Below are positions 1-8,959 of a DNA stretch of 37,300 nt, piece after piece. The notes below the pieces were generated by a model. That model saw only the letters and a program-made list of their open reading frames with translations. It was not told the origin of the DNA and did no database searches. Source of the DNA: Flavobacteriaceae bacterium (GTDB taxonomy: Bacteria; Bacteroidota; Bacteroidia; Flavobacteriales; Flavobacteriaceae); the NCBI GenBank assembly GCA_018402385.1, contig JAGYJA010000009.1, forward strand, positions 1 through 37,300, written 5' to 3'. A program made the position numbers and the translations under genes. Positions within the stretch are counted from its first letter, which is position 1. Each line of letters begins with the position of its first letter.

Positions 1-1068
1 CATACGCTTACAGCTCAATACCTCAACAATGAAAAGCAAATTGAAGTTCCAAAAGAGCGACGAAAAGGAAATGGTAAGTCTATCAAACTTACAGGTGCTA
101 CAGGCAATAATTTAAAAAATGTTACTCTTGAAATTCCACTGGGAAAAATGGTAGGAGTAACAGGTGTTTCCGGAAGTGGAAAATCAACACTCATCAATGA
201 AACCCTCTACCCTATTTTAAATGCTTACTATTTCAATGGGGTTAAAAAGCCCTTAGCCTATAAAAAGATTTCAGGACTTGAGCATATCGATAAAGTAATC
301 GATGTGAATCAGGCGCCCATTGGCAGAACACCACGTTCTAACCCGGCAACTTATACCGGTGTGTTTTCGGAAATTAGAAATTTATTTGCCAAAATGCCCG
401 AAGCCATGATCCGTGGTTATAAACCGGGAAGATTTAGTTTTAACGTCAAAGGGGGTCGCTGTGAAACTTGTCAAGGCGGTGGTTTGAAAGTCATAGAAAT
501 GAATTTCCTGCCCGATGTCTATGTGGAATGTGAAAGCTGTCAAGGCAAACGTTTCAATAGAGAAACCTTAGAAATAAGATACAAAGGAAAATCAATTTAT
601 GATGTGCTGGAAATGACCATCAATGAAGCTGTTCCCTTTTTTGAACACATCCCAAAAATATTTCGAAAAATAAAAACCATACAAGATGTGGGGTTGGGAT
701 ATATCACGTTGGGACAACAATCAACAACCCTGTCTGGTGGGGAGGCGCAACGCATCAAACTTGCCACAGAACTATCTAAAAGAGACACCGGAAACACCTT
801 GTACATTCTGGATGAACCCACAACGGGGCTTCATTTTGAAGACATAAGGGTGTTGCTCATCGTTTTAAACAAACTGGTCGAAAAAGGCAACACTGTGGTT
901 ATTATAGAACACAATATGGATGTGATAAAAACAGTTGACCACATTATAGATATTGGCCTTGAGGGCGGAAAAGGTGGCGGTAAAATTATTGCTTCCGGTA
1001 CACCTGAAGAAGTAGCCGGTCACAAATCAAGTCATACCGCAAGATTCTTAAAAAAAGAGTTATTTTAG
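1..1068 (+). CDS. uvrA: UvrA, excinuclease ABC subunit A (5' truncated, C-terminal 355 residues)
   Basis: UvrA is the ATP-dependent damage-recognition subunit of nucleotide excision repair. Only the C-terminal ABC half is present, because the reading frame is open from base 1 of the window. Visible are a Walker A motif GVSGSGKST (visible residues 55-63), a zinc finger with two CxxC pairs at C154/C157 and C177/C180, the ABC signature [12 protein letters not shown] and the Walker B segment [11 protein letters not shown]. The reading frame continues upstream of the first in-frame ATG at 148, so that ATG is internal and not a start. The family is usually about 940 residues, so roughly 60% lies outside the window. 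No terminator is evident in the 52 bp before the next gene on the same strand. Confidence 0.97.
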   Translation, partial: HTLTAQYLNNEKQIEVPKERRKGNGKSIKLTGATGNNLKNVTLEIPLGKMVGVTGVSGSGKSTLINETLYPILNAYYFNGVKKPLAYKKISGLEHIDKVIDVNQAPIGRTPRSNPATYTGVFSEIRNLFAKMPEAMIRGYKPGRFSFNVKGGRCETCQGGGLKVIEMNFLPDVYVECESCQGKRFNRETLEIRYKGKSIYDVLEMTINEAVPFFEHIPKIFRKIKTIQDVGLGYITLGQQSTTLSGGEAQRIKLATELSKRDTGNTLYILDEPTTGLHFEDIRVLLIVLNKLVEKGNTVVIIEHNMDVIKTVDHIIDIGLEGGKGGGKIIASGTPEEVAGHKSSHTARFLKKELF

Positions 1069-1120
1069 CAAAACAGCATTAGGATAAATTCAGTTTAACT
1101 TGTTATAGTAATAGAAATTT

Positions 1121-1810
1121 ATGAGAAAAGAAAAACACAGCAGAGAGTGGAATGAAGTAAAAACAAATGACTCTTGGGCCATCTTTAAAATTATGGGCGA
1201 GTTTGTGAATGGCTATGAAAAAATGAGCAGAATTGGGCCCTGTGTTTCCATATTTGGTTCGGCCCGCACAAAACCTGATAATAAATATTACCAACTCGCT
1301 GAGCGCATCGCTAAAAAAATCACTGAGAGTGGTTATGGAGTTATCACAGGAGGTGGTCCCGGTATAATGGAAGCGGGAAATAAAGGTGCACACCTCGCCG
1401 GTGGTACTTCCGTTGGCTTAAATATCGCTTTGCCCTTTGAACAACACGACAACCCCTACATCGATAGTGATAAAAGCATCGATTTTGATTACTTTTTTGT
1501 GAGAAAGGTGATGTTTGTAAAATATTCACAAGGCTTTGTGGTGATGCCCGGAGGGTTTGGAACACTGGATGAGCTATTTGAAGCCTTAACACTCATTCAA
1601 ACCAATAAGATTGATAGTTTCCCAATCATATTGGTGGGAACCGAGTTTTGGTCAGGTTTGTTTGACTGGATAAAAACAACCCTTGCTGAAATGTCCCGGA
1701 ATATTAGTCCGGAAGATATTAACTTACTTCACCTGGTCGATACTGAGGAGGAAGTTTTGCAAATACTCGACAGCTTCTATGGGGAGTACAATCTAAGTCC
1801 GAATTTTTAA
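1121..1810 (+). CDS. LOG family (TIGR00730) Rossmann-fold protein
   Basis: This 229-residue protein has both signatures of the LOG / 'lysine decarboxylase-like' family: GGGPGIMEA (residues 77-85) and PGGFGTLDE (143-151), with conserved R128-K129 between them. Characterised LOG proteins are phosphoribohydrolases that release the base from nucleoside 5'-monophosphates, for example cytokinin ribotides. Many bacterial members were misnamed lysine decarboxylases. There is no signal peptide, so it should be cytosolic. The N-terminal ~35 residues precede the Rossmann core, as in the longer bacterial subgroup. It follows uvrA on the same strand and is 16 bp from the next gene. The bacterial substrate is uncertain. 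Confidence 0.9.
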   Translation: MRKEKHSREWNEVKTNDSWAIFKIMGEFVNGYEKMSRIGPCVSIFGSARTKPDNKYYQLAERIAKKITESGYGVITGGGPGIMEAGNKGAHLAGGTSVGLNIALPFEQHDNPYIDSDKSIDFDYFFVRKVMFVKYSQGFVVMPGGFGTLDELFEALTLIQTNKIDSFPIILVGTEFWSGLFDWIKTTLAEMSRNISPEDINLLHLVDTEEEVLQILDSFYGEYNLSPNF

Positions 1811-1826
1811 TTCAAAAAAAAATACT

Positions 1827-3071
1827 ATGTTGTTAAGAAAATTTATTTTACTTTCATTTTTACTGTTATTTCAGGGTATCATCGCCCAGGAAACTATAAA
1901 AACAATGTTTTACAATGTTTTTGATTTTCCTTCAGCACCCCCTGCAAATAAAACAGAACGACTTAAAAATATCCTTCAAAATTATGAACCGGATATTTTT
2001 ATGGTTTGTGAAATTGAAAATGAAATTGGTGCCGATTTGATTCTCAACAACTCCTTAAATTTTGACGAATCGCTCTATGAAAGGGCTCCGTTTTTTCCAA
2101 ATCAATCAGGCGACTCTGAAATTCAACAAATGATTTACTTCAAGTCTTCAAAATTTAGCCTGGAAACTGTTGATGTGATTGAGACCACTGTGAGAGATAT
2201 CAACAGATACCAATTAAAACTCAAGTCTGAAGATCAAGGATCAAACCCTTTGTTTATAGATATTTATGTAGCCCATCTAAAATCCAGTCAAGGAACTGCA
2301 AATCAACAATTAAGGCTGCAAATGGTCACAGAATTAATGAATTACTTAAATGATGTTGACCCGGAATCTTATGTGATTTTTGCCGGAGACCTCAACGTTT
2401 ATACTGCTTCAGAACCCGCATACCAATTTTTACTGGATCAAAATAATTCCATCACTTTTAAAGACCCCATAGATGCACCCGGCTCCTGGAATACCAACCC
2501 CAACTTTGCTTTTTTACATACGCAAAGTACACGTTTGAGCAATGGAGGATTTGGTGGGGGTGCCGGTGGTGGATTGGATGACCGCTTTGATTTTATACTG
2601 CTGTCTGAAAATATGTTTGACAATCCCGAATTGACTTATATCGACAGTAGTTACAAAGCATTTGGAAACAATGGGAACTGCTTTGACAACCGCATAGATT
2701 CTCCTGATTGTGATGGCGATTTTGGTGCTGATTTAAGAAGTGACCTCTACTGGGTTAGTGACCACTTACCCGTTGTTTTAAACTTACAAACAGATAGAGT
2801 TCTCGCTACAAATCAATCTATCACTAACACTGAATTGATAAAATTCCCTGATGGAAATAGCACTCTTACGTACTTAAATATTCAGGTAGATAGTAGTATT
2901 CAATTTGAAGTTGATTTTAAGGTTTTTAATGTCCTTGGGCAGAAAATTCAATCCATCCCAAACAATGGACAAACAAATTACTCAATCGACATAAGCACCC
3001 TTTCGCAAGGAATGTATTATCTAACCACAACTAGCCACAATAACAAGACTTATAAGTTTATTAAAAAATAA
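1827..3071 (+). CDS. Secreted endonuclease/exonuclease/phosphatase family protein with T9SS sorting domain
   Basis: This 414-residue protein has an N-terminal signal peptide (hydrophobic residues 4-19, cleavage probably after IIAQ). It has an EEP-fold (DNase I-like) catalytic domain: metal-binding E62/E64 in the CEIENE segment, H150 in VAHLKS, D188 and N190 in FAGDLNVY, and a late SDHLPVV motif holding the catalytic D-H pair. The last ~75 residues have the layout of a type IX secretion sorting domain ('FKVFNVLGQKI' and 'LSQGMYYL', ending KFIKK). The protein is probably secreted or surface-attached and hydrolyses phosphodiesters of nucleic acids or related substrates; the exact substrate cannot be told. 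A Gly-rich loop (about residues 238-250) lies in the catalytic domain. Confidence 0.88.
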   Translation: MLLRKFILLSFLLLFQGIIAQETIKTMFYNVFDFPSAPPANKTERLKNILQNYEPDIFMVCEIENEIGADLILNNSLNFDESLYERAPFFPNQSGDSEIQQMIYFKSSKFSLETVDVIETTVRDINRYQLKLKSEDQGSNPLFIDIYVAHLKSSQGTANQQLRLQMVTELMNYLNDVDPESYVIFAGDLNVYTASEPAYQFLLDQNNSITFKDPIDAPGSWNTNPNFAFLHTQSTRLSNGGFGGGAGGGLDDRFDFILLSENMFDNPELTYIDSSYKAFGNNGNCFDNRIDSPDCDGDFGADLRSDLYWVSDHLPVVLNLQTDRVLATNQSITNTELIKFPDGNSTLTYLNIQVDSSIQFEVDFKVFNVLGQKIQSIPNNGQTNYSIDISTLSQGMYYLTTTSHNNKTYKFIKK

Positions 3072-3097
3072 CCATTCCACTTTTTGAGGAATTCAAT

Positions 3098-5920
3098 ATG
3101 AAAAACGCTGTTACATCTGTTTTATGCCTGCTTTGTTTCTTGGTTTGTGATGGCTTGTTTTCCCAGCACGAAATAAGCATCAATGCTGAACTCGACACTA
3201 AGGAACACCTCATTCAAATTAAACAAAAAATTGTCTATCACAATACTTCAAATGCAACACTGGATACCATTTACTTTCTGGATTGGAACAATGCATTTTC
3301 AAAAAAAACAACTCCCCTGGCAAAACGGTTTGCAGAAAACTTTCAGAGTAATTTTCACTTTGAAAGAAGCCACAATCGCGGACGCACATTATTACACTCC
3401 GTTTCAAATGAAGCATTTGCTACCCTTCAATGGAAAAGAGGCGATGAACTGGACATGATAAAAGCAGTGCCTGATCAACCTATTGCGCCGGGCGAAAGCT
3501 ATACCTTTCATTTAATTTATGAGGTAAAACTTCCCGATGCCAAATTTACCCGCTTTGGTCATCTAAAAAACGGTGATTATAATTTGAAGTATTGGTTTAT
3601 AAGTCCGGCTGTTTTTGATGGTACCTGGAAGCATTACAGCCACAAAAACCTAAATGATTTGTATATGCCTCCTTCAACGATAAATATTCAGTTAAAGGCT
3701 CCGGAATACTATTATGTAACATCAGATCTGGATCTGGAAAATGAATCGTTTGGTAATGGATTTAAAACAACTTTTCTTCAAGGTGAAAACCGCAACGCTG
3801 CCACCTTGTACCTTCAGCAGGAAAACGCTTTTGAAGTAATCATTACTGATGATGTTGAAGTCCACACCAGCATTGATGACAAAGGCTTGTACCCCCCTCT
3901 CAAAGCCATTCAAATTGACCGAATTATAAAGTACCTTGAAAATGAACTAGGCCCCTATCCGTTTCAAAAAATGGTCATTTCTGATGAAGACTATAAATTA
4001 GACCCCGCTTATGGCTTAAATCAATTACCCAGTTTTATCAGGCCCTTTCCGGATGGTTTTCAGTATGATATCGAACAGTTAAAAACCATCACCGGCGTTT
4101 TTATTAAAAACACCCTAAATGTAAACCCCAGAGAGGAACACTGGTTTTTGAGCTCTTTGCAAATTTATCTGATGATGAAATACACAGATACCTATTATCC
4201 CGATATGAAAATTGTGGGTAATTTAAGCAGGGTTTGGGGTTTGAAATGGTTTCACGCTGCTCAATTAAATTTTAACGATCAATATCCCTTCTTGTATTTA
4301 AATTCGGCACGATTAAACCTGGATCAGGCCTTATCAACTCCACGGGATTCACTCATTAAGTTTAATTCTGAAATTGCATCCGGATATAAAGGAGGCACGG
4401 GCTTAAACTACTTGGATCAGTATATTGGTGAAGATGTCCTTTCTGAAAGTTTAAAAGAATTTTATCAGGAATACGCACTAAAACTGGCTTCCGCCGAAAG
4501 CTTTGAAAAAAATATTAAGTCAAAAACAGAAAAAAATCTGGATTGGTTTTTTGAGGAATATGTGGGTTCCAATAAAATCATAGACTACAAAATTAGTGAT
4601 ATAAAAAGGGAAAACGATTCCATACAGATTACTATTAAGAACAAGAGTGAAAATTCGATGCCTTTTCCATTGTATGGAATGAACAAAGACAACATCATTT
4701 ATTCCACTTGGCAAGAAGGATTTGATAGTACCAAAACATTTACATTACCGGCTTATGGAATTGACCGATTTGCCATTGATTACAATCAAATGATGCCCGA
4801 ATACAATAAAAGAAACAATTACAGAAAAGTTTCGGGTCTCTTTAAAAAACCACTTCAGGTAAGAGTCCTTCAGGATGTGGAGGACCCCAGATATCATCAA
4901 ACTTTTGTGATGCCCATTTTTGAATACAACCTTTATGATGGTTTAACTGTGGGACCCAGACTGTATAATAAAACTGTGCTTACCAAAAATTTTCAATACA
5001 AACTGGATCCTCAATATGGACTTACTTCAAATACTATTGTGGGTGGTGGAAGCTTGAGATATACACTAAATTTTCAAAATCAAGAACTGTACTTGATTAA
5101 TTTTGGAACTTCTTACAACCGCTTCTCTTACAATACCGATTTATTTTTCAACCGATTCAACCTTTGGAGTACCATTGCATTTAGAGAAAAAAACTTGCGA
5201 AGTAATAAAAGACGTTATATAAACCTCAGAAACGTTTATATAAATCGTGATATTGATCTCGACATTGTCATTCCTGAAGAACCCAATTACAATGTTTTAA
5301 ATTTACAGTATGTCTATTCCAATACAAATTTGATTGATTACTTTAGATTTAAATTTGACTATGAACTCTCCGATAAATTTCAAAAAGTACACAGTACCAT
5401 TGAATACCGAAAATTATTTTTAAGCAATCGACAACTCAATTTAAGGCTTTTTGCAGGTGCCTTTTTAGAAAACAACGACCGCTCCGGTTCTGATTATTTT
5501 AGTTTTGCTTTAGACAGACCCACAGATTATCTTTTTGACTATAATTATTATGGGCGCTCAGAGGACACCGGTCTCTTTAGCCAGCAGTTAATTATTGCAG
5601 AAGGCGGATTCAAATCAAAGTTTGATACGGCCTTTGCAAATCGATGGATTACCACTCTTAATGCCAGTACAAACATCTGGAGGTGGATACTTGTTTATGG
5701 TGATATGGGTCTTGTAAATAACAGGGATTTGGGTACACAAGCCTTTTTTGATTCCGGAGTAAGACTCAATCTGGTTGCAGATTTTTTTGAATTGTACTTT
5801 CCATTATACTCCAGTAACGGCTGGGAACCCGGTCTGGATCGTTATGACCAGAAAATCAGGTTTATTGTTACCCTGAGTCCCGATACGCTTTTGAAATTAT
5901 TCACAAGAAGGTGGTATTAA
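3098..5920 (+). CDS. M1-peptidase-like protein fused to an outer-membrane beta-barrel-like C-terminus; no HEXXH
   Basis: This 940-residue protein has a signal peptide (about 1-23). The first ~500 residues follow an M1/gluzincin layout: an N-terminal beta domain, then a helical region with 'YGLNQLPSFIRPFPDGF' and 'LKWFHAAQLNF'. I find no HEXXH motif anywhere. The place where the zinc helix would be expected reads 'NPREEHWFLSSLQIYLMMKY'. From about residue 600 to the end the pattern is alternating aromatic strands, ending in WY, which suits a 14-18-stranded outer-membrane barrel. Flavobacterial homologues are usually called aminopeptidases. From sequence it is more likely a catalytically dead or differently active surface protein. 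Its stop overlaps by 4 bp the end of the convergent SulP gene. Confidence 0.75.
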   Translation: MKNAVTSVLCLLCFLVCDGLFSQHEISINAELDTKEHLIQIKQKIVYHNTSNATLDTIYFLDWNNAFSKKTTPLAKRFAENFQSNFHFERSHNRGRTLLHSVSNEAFATLQWKRGDELDMIKAVPDQPIAPGESYTFHLIYEVKLPDAKFTRFGHLKNGDYNLKYWFISPAVFDGTWKHYSHKNLNDLYMPPSTINIQLKAPEYYYVTSDLDLENESFGNGFKTTFLQGENRNAATLYLQQENAFEVIITDDVEVHTSIDDKGLYPPLKAIQIDRIIKYLENELGPYPFQKMVISDEDYKLDPAYGLNQLPSFIRPFPDGFQYDIEQLKTITGVFIKNTLNVNPREEHWFLSSLQIYLMMKYTDTYYPDMKIVGNLSRVWGLKWFHAAQLNFNDQYPFLYLNSARLNLDQALSTPRDSLIKFNSEIASGYKGGTGLNYLDQYIGEDVLSESLKEFYQEYALKLASAESFEKNIKSKTEKNLDWFFEEYVGSNKIIDYKISDIKRENDSIQITIKNKSENSMPFPLYGMNKDNIIYSTWQEGFDSTKTFTLPAYGIDRFAIDYNQMMPEYNKRNNYRKVSGLFKKPLQVRVLQDVEDPRYHQTFVMPIFEYNLYDGLTVGPRLYNKTVLTKNFQYKLDPQYGLTSNTIVGGGSLRYTLNFQNQELYLINFGTSYNRFSYNTDLFFNRFNLWSTIAFREKNLRSNKRRYINLRNVYINRDIDLDIVIPEEPNYNVLNLQYVYSNTNLIDYFRFKFDYELSDKFQKVHSTIEYRKLFLSNRQLNLRLFAGAFLENNDRSGSDYFSFALDRPTDYLFDYNYYGRSEDTGLFSQQLIIAEGGFKSKFDTAFANRWITTLNASTNIWRWILVYGDMGLVNNRDLGTQAFFDSGVRLNLVADFFELYFPLYSSNGWEPGLDRYDQKIRFIVTLSPDTLLKLFTRRWY

Positions 5921-7503
5921 ACTTTATCGACCATCACTTTATAAGTAGGATCTTCTATAATGTTTACTTCGATGATTTCGTCTGCATTTTTTAACAACTT
6001 TCTACAATCTGTACTCAAGTGTCTCAAGTGAATTTTTTTGCCTTGTTTATGATACCGTTCAGTAAGTTTATTCAAAGCCTCGATCGCTGACATATCCACA
6101 ACCCTACTTTCAGAGAAATCTATAATTACCTCTTCGGGATCGCTTAAAATATCAAACTTTTCATTGAATGCTGCTATGGAACCAAAGAATAAAGGACCAT
6201 AAATTTCATAGTGTTTTATTCCGGCTTCATCTACATATTTTCTGGCACGGATGCGCTTGGCATTGTCCCAGGCAAAGACCAGTGCAGAAATAATCACACC
6301 AATAAGCACCGCGAGTGCCAAATTATGAATAATCGCCGTTACCAGTGTTACCAGTACCATCACCAACACATCAGACTTTGGCATCTTGTTTAGTGTACGA
6401 ATACTTGCCCATTCAAAAGTTCCAATGGCCACCATAATCATCAGTCCTGTTAATGCGGCCATAGGTAATAATTCAATCACTCCGGAGCCAAACATAATAA
6501 ACACAAGTAGCATCACAGCTGCAACAATCCCTGAAAGCCGGGCTCTTGCTCCCGAAGAAACATTGATCAAGCTTTGCCCCAACATCGCACAACCACCCAT
6601 ACCTGAAAAAAACCCTGAGGCTATATTGGCTGCACCCTGAGCAACACATTCTTTATTACTATGGCCGCGTGTTTCAGTAATTTCATCAATGATATTGAGT
6701 GTCAATAAGCTTTCAATTAATCCTACGCCGGCGACTATACCTGCATAAGGTAAAATCAACAAAAGTGTCTCAAAATTCAAAGGTACAATAGGGATATGAA
6801 AAGGTGGAAAACCGCCTTTAATAGAAGCAATATCACCCACTGTTTTAGTGTCCAAACCAAGAAAAAACACCACTCCAAAAACCACAAGAATGGAGACCAG
6901 TGATGCCGGTATTGCTTTGGTGAGTTTGGGCAATCCCCAGATAATCAACATGGTCAACAAAACAAGTCCTAATAAAAGATAAAGCGTGCCACCGGTCAAC
7001 CAGTTACCTGCATCATCTTTAAACTGATCTAGCTGTGACATAAAAATAATAATCGCCAACCCATTCACAAACCCAAAAATCACAGGATGTGGAACAAGCC
7101 GCATCAATTTTCCTAACTTTAAGAACCCAACTATTGCTTGCAAAATACCCGCTAAAATCACCGTGGCAAAAATATACTCTGGACCGTGTGACAGAGAAAG
7201 ACTTACTAGCACGACAGCAATTGCGCCGGTCGCACCCGATATCATTCCCGGTCTTCCTCCAAAAACAGAGGCAATCAATCCCACCACAAAGGCAGCATAC
7301 AAACCGGTGAGCGGTGACAATCCGGCTATGAAAGCAAAAGCAACCGCTTCCGGAATCAACGCCATGGCAACAGTTAAACCGGCAAGAATTTCAATTTTAT
7401 AATCTACTTTTTGAGAAAAGTCAAAGATGTTGATGTACTTTTTGTACCTCACCTTGTTATACATCCTTTTTGAACTGTCCTTTATTTTTGAATAAGCTCC
7501 CAT
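5917..7503 (-). CDS. SulP family anion transporter with STAS domain
   Basis: This 528-residue SulP/SLC26 protein has a transmembrane domain of many hydrophobic helices (about 35-415) and a cytoplasmic C-terminal STAS domain (about 430-528) with 'VIIDFSESRVVDMSAIEALNKL'. Family members move sulfate, bicarbonate or other anions, and the substrate cannot be read from sequence. The start at 7503 gives a short charged N-terminus; M14 is a less likely alternative. A TACTTTTG -7 box lies about 70 bp upstream on the same strand. The gene converges with the M1-like gene and overlaps its end by 4 bp. No partner such as carbonic anhydrase is adjacent. Confidence 0.93.
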   Translation of the reverse strand: MGAYSKIKDSSKRMYNKVRYKKYINIFDFSQKVDYKIEILAGLTVAMALIPEAVAFAFIAGLSPLTGLYAAFVVGLIASVFGGRPGMISGATGAIAVVLVSLSLSHGPEYIFATVILAGILQAIVGFLKLGKLMRLVPHPVIFGFVNGLAIIIFMSQLDQFKDDAGNWLTGGTLYLLLGLVLLTMLIIWGLPKLTKAIPASLVSILVVFGVVFFLGLDTKTVGDIASIKGGFPPFHIPIVPLNFETLLLILPYAGIVAGVGLIESLLTLNIIDEITETRGHSNKECVAQGAANIASGFFSGMGGCAMLGQSLINVSSGARARLSGIVAAVMLLVFIMFGSGVIELLPMAALTGLMIMVAIGTFEWASIRTLNKMPKSDVLVMVLVTLVTAIIHNLALAVLIGVIISALVFAWDNAKRIRARKYVDEAGIKHYEIYGPLFFGSIAAFNEKFDILSDPEEVIIDFSESRVVDMSAIEALNKLTERYHKQGKKIHLRHLSTDCRKLLKNADEIIEVNIIEDPTYKVMVDKV

Positions 7504-7572
7504 AGCTATTGAATTGGTTTTAATTTAAACAGAGAAGATATTTACTTTATACATCTTCGCTGAAAAAAGGTG

Positions 7573-7580
7573 CAAAAGTA
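7573..7580 (-). promoter_or_regulatory. -7 promoter element for the SulP gene
   Basis: The minus strand reads TACTTTTG, a full match to the Bacteroidota sigma-A -7 consensus TAnnTTTG, about 70 bp upstream of the SulP start. A clear -33 TTTG at the expected spacing was not identified. Confidence 0.5.
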
Positions 7581-7621
7581 CAAATAAAAGCAGCTTTTGA
7601 AAGTAGGTAATGTTATGAAAT

Positions 7622-8452
7622 TTATAAAAGTTCGATACCATCTTCTTTGATAGCAATCACCTTGTCTTTATAAAGCGCCCCGATTGCTTTTTTGAATAGC
7701 TTTTTACTGAGTCCCAGTTGGTTTTTAATAGCTTCTGGGGTTGATTTATCGTGAAGTGGCAGGAATCCTCCTGCGGCTTTGAGCTCTTCATAGATAAACT
7801 CGGCATTGGGCTCGATACTTTTGTAGCCTTCCGGCTGAATGACAACATCTATTTTCCCGTCATCACGCACTTTTTTGATGTAAGCTTCCATTTGGTCGCC
7901 GGTGCGTATGTCTTCAAAAATGTTTTCGATGTAAATCAAACCTTCATGCTTCTGATTGATGATGACATTGGCTCCCTTTTCAGTTAAATGGGTTACCAGG
8001 ATGTTTACTTTATCATATTTTTGAAGTGAACTATTTTCAATGGAAAGGTATTTTCTGGTTTTACTGGACCCCACCAAGCGGTTGGTTTTTTCATCTAAAT
8101 ATAGATAGACGATATACCAATTGCCTTCTTTCATTGGTCTGGCCTGTTCTTTAAAAGGAACCAATAGTTGTTTTTCCAATCCCCAATCCATAAAAGCCCC
8201 AATCTCACTAACGACCATACAGCGCAAATAAGCAAAATGATTGAGTTCAATATAAGGTTTTAAAGTGGTTGCTACCGGCCGTTCCTCGTGATCGAGGTAA
8301 ACAAAAACATCAAGGGTATCCCATATTTTAAAGGATTCCGGGATGTATTTGTTTGGTAACAAGATTTCATTTCCGTCCTCATCTGCCAAATAAAGACCCT
8401 GAGGGGTTTCTCTTATGATATCCAGTTGATTGAATTGGCCAATTTTAATCAT
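7622..8452 (-). CDS. cvfB: CvfB-like S1 RNA-binding protein
   Basis: With the start at 8452 (MIKIGQFNQL) the product is 276 residues, normal for the CvfB/YitL family. It contains several OB/S1 modules, for example 'CMVVSEIGAFMDWGL' and 'LPNKYIPESFKIWD'. The C-terminal winged helix is formed by 'STPEAIKNQLGLSKKLFKKA' followed by 'IGALYKDKVIAIKEDGIELL'. Family members bind RNA; in Staphylococcus CvfB affects virulence gene expression. The longer in-frame start at 8512 is unlikely, because the extra 60 bp contain both the terminator of the upstream gene and a TACCTTTG promoter box. Those 20 extra residues also do not look like the family. Confidence 0.88.
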   Translation of the reverse strand: MIKIGQFNQLDIIRETPQGLYLADEDGNEILLPNKYIPESFKIWDTLDVFVYLDHEERPVATTLKPYIELNHFAYLRCMVVSEIGAFMDWGLEKQLLVPFKEQARPMKEGNWYIVYLYLDEKTNRLVGSSKTRKYLSIENSSLQKYDKVNILVTHLTEKGANVIINQKHEGLIYIENIFEDIRTGDQMEAYIKKVRDDGKIDVVIQPEGYKSIEPNAEFIYEELKAAGGFLPLHDKSTPEAIKNQLGLSKKLFKKAIGALYKDKVIAIKEDGIELL

Positions 8453-8464
8453 TTTATTTTTTGA

Positions 8465-8472
8465 CAAAGGTA
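8465..8472 (-). promoter_or_regulatory. -7 promoter element of the cvfB-like gene
   Basis: The minus strand reads TACCTTTG, a perfect TAnnTTTG match, 12 bp upstream of the ATG at 8452. It implies a very short 5' leader and rules out the upstream in-frame start. Confidence 0.7.
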
Positions 8473-8484
8473 AACTAAAGTCAT

Positions 8485-8510
8485 AAAAAAAGCGCCTTAT
8501 AATAAGACGC
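8485..8510 (-). terminator. Rho-independent terminator after the DUF2853 gene
   Basis: On the minus strand GCGTCTTA and TAAGGCGC form an 8-bp stem (one G-U pair) with a 3-nt loop, followed directly by seven T. It lies 24 bp past the DUF2853 stop. A T-rich run on the other side gives weaker terminator character on the plus strand too. Confidence 0.75.
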
Positions 8511-8533
8511 ATTCTTTTTTATGTTTTAATTGA

Positions 8534-8875
8534 CTATTTATACACTGATTCTTTTTTGAAATGCTTGGCCAATAAATAATAAACCACTGCTCGGTATTTA
8601 TTTCTGTTTGATTTGCCGTATTGTTCCATTACAGCATCAATGGCTTTGTCTAATTCCGGACTGTCTTTGAGACCTAGTTTACCAATTAAAAAATTCTTTT
8701 TTACAGTATCCAATTCACCTTGATCTGTACCGGAAACTGTTGATGCATCTGCATTGTAAATAGAGGGTCCACAACCAATGGTCACCTTTGTTAAGAAATC
8801 CATATCAGGATTCACATTGCATTTTTCTTTCAAGTCTGCTGCATACTTTGCAATTAATTCATCTCTTTTGCTCAT
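8534..8875 (-). CDS. DUF2853 family protein
   Basis: This 113-residue cytosolic protein starts MSKRDELIAKYAADL, the typical N-terminus of DUF2853. An in-frame start 27 bp upstream (MNINFKKHK) is possible but not family-like. The body is predicted helical, with 'LDTVKKNFLIGKLGLKDSPELDKAIDAVMEQYG' in the middle and 'KYRAVVYYLLAKHF' near the end. The function is unknown. It lies between menD and the cvfB-like gene on the same strand and is closed by its own hairpin terminator. Confidence 0.88.
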   Translation of the reverse strand: MSKRDELIAKYAADLKEKCNVNPDMDFLTKVTIGCGPSIYNADASTVSGTDQGELDTVKKNFLIGKLGLKDSPELDKAIDAVMEQYGKSNRNKYRAVVYYLLAKHFKKESVYK

Positions 8876-8959
8876 TTTATGTTTTTTAAAGTTAATATTC
8901 ATAAAAATACAAAAAAGTTTTAGTGCAGAAAATTATTCTACTTTAAGATTTAGTAAAAT

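Noticed and set aside
7163..7402. Open frame opposite the SulP gene
   Set aside because: Shadow of a well-supported coding sequence, no family features.
8453..8512. N-terminal extension of the CvfB-like protein
   Set aside because: The segment contains a terminator and a promoter box.
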